Positions 6,020 to 8,521 of a stretch of DNA of 8,521 nucleotides are shown piece after piece. Numbering within the stretch: the first letter of the stretch is position 1; the number at the start of each line of letters is the position of its first letter. The notes beneath the pieces were generated by a model, which worked only from the letters and a program-made list of their open reading frames with translations, did not search any database and was not told where the DNA came from. Source of the DNA: an uncultured Clostridia bacterium (GTDB lineage Bacteria; Bacillota; Clostridia; UBA1381); NCBI GenBank assembly GCA_944391255.1, contig CALXSW010000088.1, positions 1 to 8,521 of the forward strand, given 5' to 3'. The position numbers and the translations under genes were made by a program.

Positions 6020-7165
6020 ATGAACAGCTTTGATATTAGTACAAAAATATATTTCGGTGACAATGCTCTTGACAGACTCGTTGAAATACCTTATAAAAAA
6101 GTCCTTGTCATAACAGATCCATTCATCGAAAAGAGCGGTATGCTTGCTCTTGTAACGGATCGTTTGCAGCAGGCTTTTATCGACTTTGAAATATTCTCAG
6201 ATGTAGTTCCTGATCCGCCGATCGAAAAGATCTCGATAGGCGTAAAAGCGTTGCTCGATTACGACCCTGACTGTGTCGTTGCAATAGGCGGCGGAAGCGC
6301 TATCGACTCAACAAAGGCAATAAGAGAATTTGCCACACGCGCAAACGGAAAGCAGATCGCTATGATCGCTATTCCTACAACGTCGGGAACAGGTTCTGAA
6401 GTAACTTCCTTTGCAGTTGTAACAGACGTTCAGAACAACATAAAATATCCGCTCGTATCAGATTCAATGCTTCCTACAGAAGCGATCCTTGACGCGGAGC
6501 TTGTAAAGAGTGTTCCGGCATCTGTAACAGCGGCTACAGGTATGGATGTTCTCACACACGCTATAGAGGCATACGTAAGCATCAACAACAACGAATTTTC
6601 AGCGGCTCTCGCTGAAAAGGCTATTGAGATATGCGGCACTTTCCTGCTTCGTTCATATCTTGACAATAACGACACTCATGCGCGCAAGAAAATGCATGTA
6701 GCATCATGTCTTGCAGGTCTTGCTTTTAACTCCGCATCTCTCGGACTTAACCACGGTATAGCACACGCCATAGGCGCAAGATTCCATATACCGCACGGCA
6801 AGGCTAACGCGATCGTGCTTCCTTATGTTATAGAATTTAACTCGGGAATAAACAAGCATTCAAAGAGCCATAAGGAATATCCGAAATGCGTTGAGAAATA
6901 CTGCAATGTCGCAAAGCTTCTCGGAGTAAATAACTTCAATGAAATAACGACTATCCGCGCTTTGGTAGGCTGGATACAGTTTATGAGCAAGGAAATGAAC
7001 ATACCTCTTACAATGTCACAGTGCGGCATTGAAAAGAGAGAATACATGAACGCAGTTGAGTCAATGGCAGAAAAAGCCATAGCTGATGCGTGTACAGCTA
7101 CAAATCCGCGTGTTCCATCAAAGGCTGAAGTATGTCTGCTTCTTGAGCATATGTACGAAAACTAA
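6020..7165 (+). CDS. Iron-dependent alcohol dehydrogenase, PduQ/FucO-like
   Basis: This group III (Fe-ADH) dehydrogenase reduces an aldehyde to an alcohol with a nicotinamide cofactor, a common fermentative step. The 381 residues are the usual length. The N-terminal domain has TDP with D33 at the position that favours NAD in FucO, and the pyrophosphate-binding GGGSAID (90-96); PTTSGTGSEVT (119-129) follows. The metal ligands are all present: D176 and H180 in GMDVLTHAIEAY, H245 in LNHGIAHA and H259 in IPHGKAN. H249 matches the catalytic-site histidine of FucO. TAGGAGAG (6006-6013) lies 6 bases before the ATG. The N-terminus (FDISTKIYFG) resembles propanol dehydrogenase PduQ, but no microcompartment genes are in the window. 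Substrate (ethanol, propanol or other) is unknown. A second Fe-ADH follows. Confidence 0.88.
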   Translation: MNSFDISTKIYFGDNALDRLVEIPYKKVLVITDPFIEKSGMLALVTDRLQQAFIDFEIFSDVVPDPPIEKISIGVKALLDYDPDCVVAIGGGSAIDSTKAIREFATRANGKQIAMIAIPTTSGTGSEVTSFAVVTDVQNNIKYPLVSDSMLPTEAILDAELVKSVPASVTAATGMDVLTHAIEAYVSINNNEFSAALAEKAIEICGTFLLRSYLDNNDTHARKKMHVASCLAGLAFNSASLGLNHGIAHAIGARFHIPHGKANAIVLPYVIEFNSGINKHSKSHKEYPKCVEKYCNVAKLLGVNNFNEITTIRALVGWIQFMSKEMNIPLTMSQCGIEKREYMNAVESMAEKAIADACTATNPRVPSKAEVCLLLEHMYEN

Positions 7166-7189
7166 AATTTTAAAAACTAAAATTTTAAA
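7158..7189 (+). repeat. 15-bp tandem duplication spanning the stop codon of the first dehydrogenase
   Basis: A 15-base unit containing CTAAAATTTTAAA occurs twice without mismatch (7158-7172 and 7173-7187). The first copy contains the stop codon TAA (7163-7165). Because TAAAATTTTA (7163-7172 and 7178-7187) is itself palindromic, the two copies can also pair as a 10-bp all-AU stem with a 5-base loop. It lies just upstream of the terminator-like hairpin. Confidence 0.8.
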
Positions 7190-7194
7190 TAGAA

Positions 7195-7230
7195 ACGGGT
7201 GGGCACGTGCTCACCCGTATTTTATATTTT
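7195..7230 (+). terminator. Intergenic terminator-like hairpin abutting the next ribosome site
   Basis: ACGGGTGGGC (7195-7204) and GCTCACCCGT (7209-7218) form a 10-bp GC-rich stem with one G-U pair and an ACGT loop, followed by the interrupted T tract ATTTTATATTTT (7219-7230). The ribosome site AAGGAGGT begins at the very next base. No promoter was found between the two dehydrogenase genes, so the hairpin may be a partial terminator or attenuator, or a structure setting the ratio of the two messages. Confidence 0.75.
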
Positions 7231-7246
7231 AAGGAGGTAATAAAAC

Positions 7247-8362
7247 ATGTTTACTTTTCTGATGCCGACAAAGGTCATTGCCGGTGAAAACGCAGTTAGA
7301 AATAATTCAGCTGATCTTATTCTCGGAAAGCGCGCTATGATAGTGACAGGCAGATCGTCCGCTAAAAAGTCGGGCGCGCTTGACGATGTGATCGCCGTTC
7401 TTAAAGATAAAAATATCCCATACACTATATATGACGATGTTGAAAACAACCCTACTATAGAAAATTGCGCGGCAGGCGGCGCGGCGGCAAGAAAATTCAG
7501 CGCTGACTTCCTGATCGGCATAGGCGGCGGTTCACCGCTTGACGCCGCAAAGGCGATAGCCGTTTACGCTGCAAATGAGCCTATAGAGGGATCAAACTTT
7601 GAATTATTTGATATATATAATGTTGACAGATATCCGCGTAAGCCGCTGCCTATGGCGGCTGTTCCGACAACTGCCGGAACAGGCTCAGAGGTCACGCCAT
7701 ATTCAATACTGACACTGCACAAGCTCAAGACGAAGAAAAGCTTCGGAACACCTGACGTGTTTTATAAGACAGCGTTCATAGACGGCAGATATACGCTTGA
7801 TCTGCCGCTACAGGTAGCAAGAAACACTGCTGTTGACGCGATGTGTCACCTTATAGAAGGATTCACAAATAAGAAATCATCACCCGCCTCAGACTTTATC
7901 GCGCTTGAGGGACTCAGGATAATAGCAAAAAATATCGATTCGCTGATAGACGGCAGAAGAACGGTCGAAAGCTGCACAGAGCTTCTCTGGGCGTCATCTC
8001 TCGGCGGTATGGTCATATCACAGACAGGAACTACAATAGTGCATTCAATGGGTTATCAGCTCACATATTACAAGGATATCCCCCACGGCCGCGCAAACGG
8101 CCTGCTGCTCCCGGAATACTTGAAGCGAGCAAATTCCGTTCTGCCTGAAAAGATAAACGCTGTTCTTAAAGCGCTTGAAATGGATTCGATCGACGAGCTG
8201 TGCAAGATACTTGCCGGTATCCTGCCATACACAGAATCGATCTCAGAGGCTGAGATCGCCGATTGGGCCGAAACATCGATACGCGCAAAAAATGTATCGA
8301 CCTGCCCATTCAGCGTAACGCTTGAAGACGAGATAGACATATACAGATCAGCGCTTCTGTAA
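7247..8362 (+). CDS. Iron-dependent alcohol dehydrogenase, second and divergent copy
   Basis: This second group III alcohol dehydrogenase has 371 residues. GGGSPLD (93-99) and PTTAGTGSEVTPYSILT (140-156) form the dinucleotide-binding side. The iron ligands are D197 and H201 (NTAVDAMCHLIEG), H266 (TIVHSMGY) and H280 (DIPHG). The position equal to FucO D39 is G35 in VTGRSSAKKSG, a pattern seen in NADP-using members. From memory, its N-terminus and the SPLD, TPYSILT and SQTGTT segments resemble the Thermotoga TM0920 enzyme more than its neighbour. The residue matching FucO H267 is Y270, which that subfamily also shows. AAGGAGGT (7231-7238) lies 8 bases before the ATG. The gene probably depends on read-through from the first dehydrogenase. 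Substrate is not predictable. Confidence 0.87.
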   Translation: MFTFLMPTKVIAGENAVRNNSADLILGKRAMIVTGRSSAKKSGALDDVIAVLKDKNIPYTIYDDVENNPTIENCAAGGAAARKFSADFLIGIGGGSPLDAAKAIAVYAANEPIEGSNFELFDIYNVDRYPRKPLPMAAVPTTAGTGSEVTPYSILTLHKLKTKKSFGTPDVFYKTAFIDGRYTLDLPLQVARNTAVDAMCHLIEGFTNKKSSPASDFIALEGLRIIAKNIDSLIDGRRTVESCTELLWASSLGGMVISQTGTTIVHSMGYQLTYYKDIPHGRANGLLLPEYLKRANSVLPEKINAVLKALEMDSIDELCKILAGILPYTESISEAEIADWAETSIRAKNVSTCPFSVTLEDEIDIYRSALL

Positions 8363-8420
8363 CAGAAAGGGGCTGTAGCAAAATGCACAGACCACATAAA
8401 GCGAAAAGGACGAAGCAGAT

Positions 8421-8438
8421 AAGCCATTTTTGTGGCTT
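8421..8438. repeat. Short hairpin inside the 3' structured segment
   Basis: AAGCCA (8421-8426) and TGGCTT (8433-8438) pair around a T-rich 6-base loop. The following bases (TCTACTG) do not form a T tract, so it is not a standard terminator. Confidence 0.6.
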
Positions 8439-8460
8439 TCTACTGTTAATAGTTGAGGTG

Positions 8461-8484
8461 GAAATTTTCATAAATGAAAATTTC
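8461..8484. repeat. Perfect 11-bp palindrome inside the 3' structured segment
   Basis: GAAATTTTCAT (8461-8471) and ATGAAAATTTC (8474-8484) are exact reverse complements with only AA between them. It is nested within the repeat pair 8394-8404/8495-8505. No T tract follows on the plus strand, so termination by the usual mechanism is unlikely. Confidence 0.75.
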
Positions 8485-8521
8485 AGCATAAAAATCGCTT
8501 TATGTTACGAACGAAACTCAC

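Larger units (their letters stand above)
8394..8505. repeat. Long-range inverted repeat closing a multi-hairpin structure
   Basis: ACATAAAGCGA (8394-8404) and TCGCTTTATGT (8495-8505) are exact 11-bp reverse complements about 90 bases apart. They enclose two further hairpins (8421-8438 and 8461-8484). As RNA this would fold as a three-way junction; as DNA it is a nested palindrome typical of small non-autonomous mobile repeats. Confidence 0.75.
8368..8521. mobile_element. Possible terminus of an insertion sequence or MITE-like repeat, cut by the window end
   Basis: Six bases after the dehydrogenase stop codon the sequence changes to a non-coding segment opening with AGGGGCTGTAGCAAAATG. This resembles, from memory, the CTGTnGCAAA-type ends of several insertion-sequence and MITE families in Firmicutes. 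The segment is packed with inverted repeats, listed separately, and has no convincing gene. The other end, and any target duplication, lie outside the window. It could instead be a structured RNA or an unusual terminator region. Confidence 0.4.

Noticed and set aside
8068..8427. Minus-strand open frame of 119 codons opposite the end of the second dehydrogenase
   Set aside because: It is Ser/Arg-rich antisense content typical of shadow frames, with no recognisable domain; the plus-strand gene is strongly supported.

Overview
The window looks like a chromosomal segment of an anaerobic gut-type Clostridia, probably of the Ruminococcaceae/Oscillospiraceae kind. Strong AGGAGG-type ribosome sites, TTG starts, MnmM (YtqB), iron-dependent alcohol dehydrogenases and moderate GC all fit, but the species cannot be named from the sequence. 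Six protein genes can be supported, one on the minus strand and five on the plus strand.

Left part (1-1320): a markedly AT-rich, self-contained cassette on the minus strand encodes an Abi_2/AbiF-type HEPN protein. It has its own near-consensus promoter, ribosome site and terminator. It is bracketed by a 36-bp direct repeat (12-47 and 1279-1314, one mismatch). This is best read as a recently acquired anti-phage or abortive-infection module inserted beside the metabolic operon.

Middle (1306-5872): a tight four-gene plus-strand operon. It holds a GCS2-type glutamate-cysteine ligase (TTG start at 1392), an ATP-grasp ligase of the glutathionylspermidine-synthase-like type (ATGA overlap), a MATE exporter (TTG start) and MnmM, the tRNA wobble-uridine methyltransferase. 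The first two genes suggest synthesis of gamma-glutamylcysteine and its ligation to an unidentified partner, that is, a non-canonical low-molecular-weight thiol or peptide. The MATE protein may export the product or a related compound. Two overlapping promoters and a leader hairpin precede the operon.

Right part (5945-8362): a textbook promoter overlapped by a perfect 12-bp inverted repeat (candidate operator) drives an iron-dependent alcohol dehydrogenase of the PduQ/FucO kind. A second, divergent iron-dependent alcohol dehydrogenase follows, separated by a terminator-like hairpin that runs straight into its ribosome site. Residues at the dinucleotide-selecting position suggest that the first enzyme prefers NAD and the second NADP.

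Right edge (8368-8521): immediately after the second dehydrogenase lies a non-coding segment. It begins with a sequence resembling an insertion-sequence terminus and contains nested inverted repeats. It is probably the end of an insertion sequence, a MITE-like repeat or a structured RNA, cut by the window edge. No rRNA, tRNA or CRISPR array was seen, and no gene-free stretch exceeds 300 bases.
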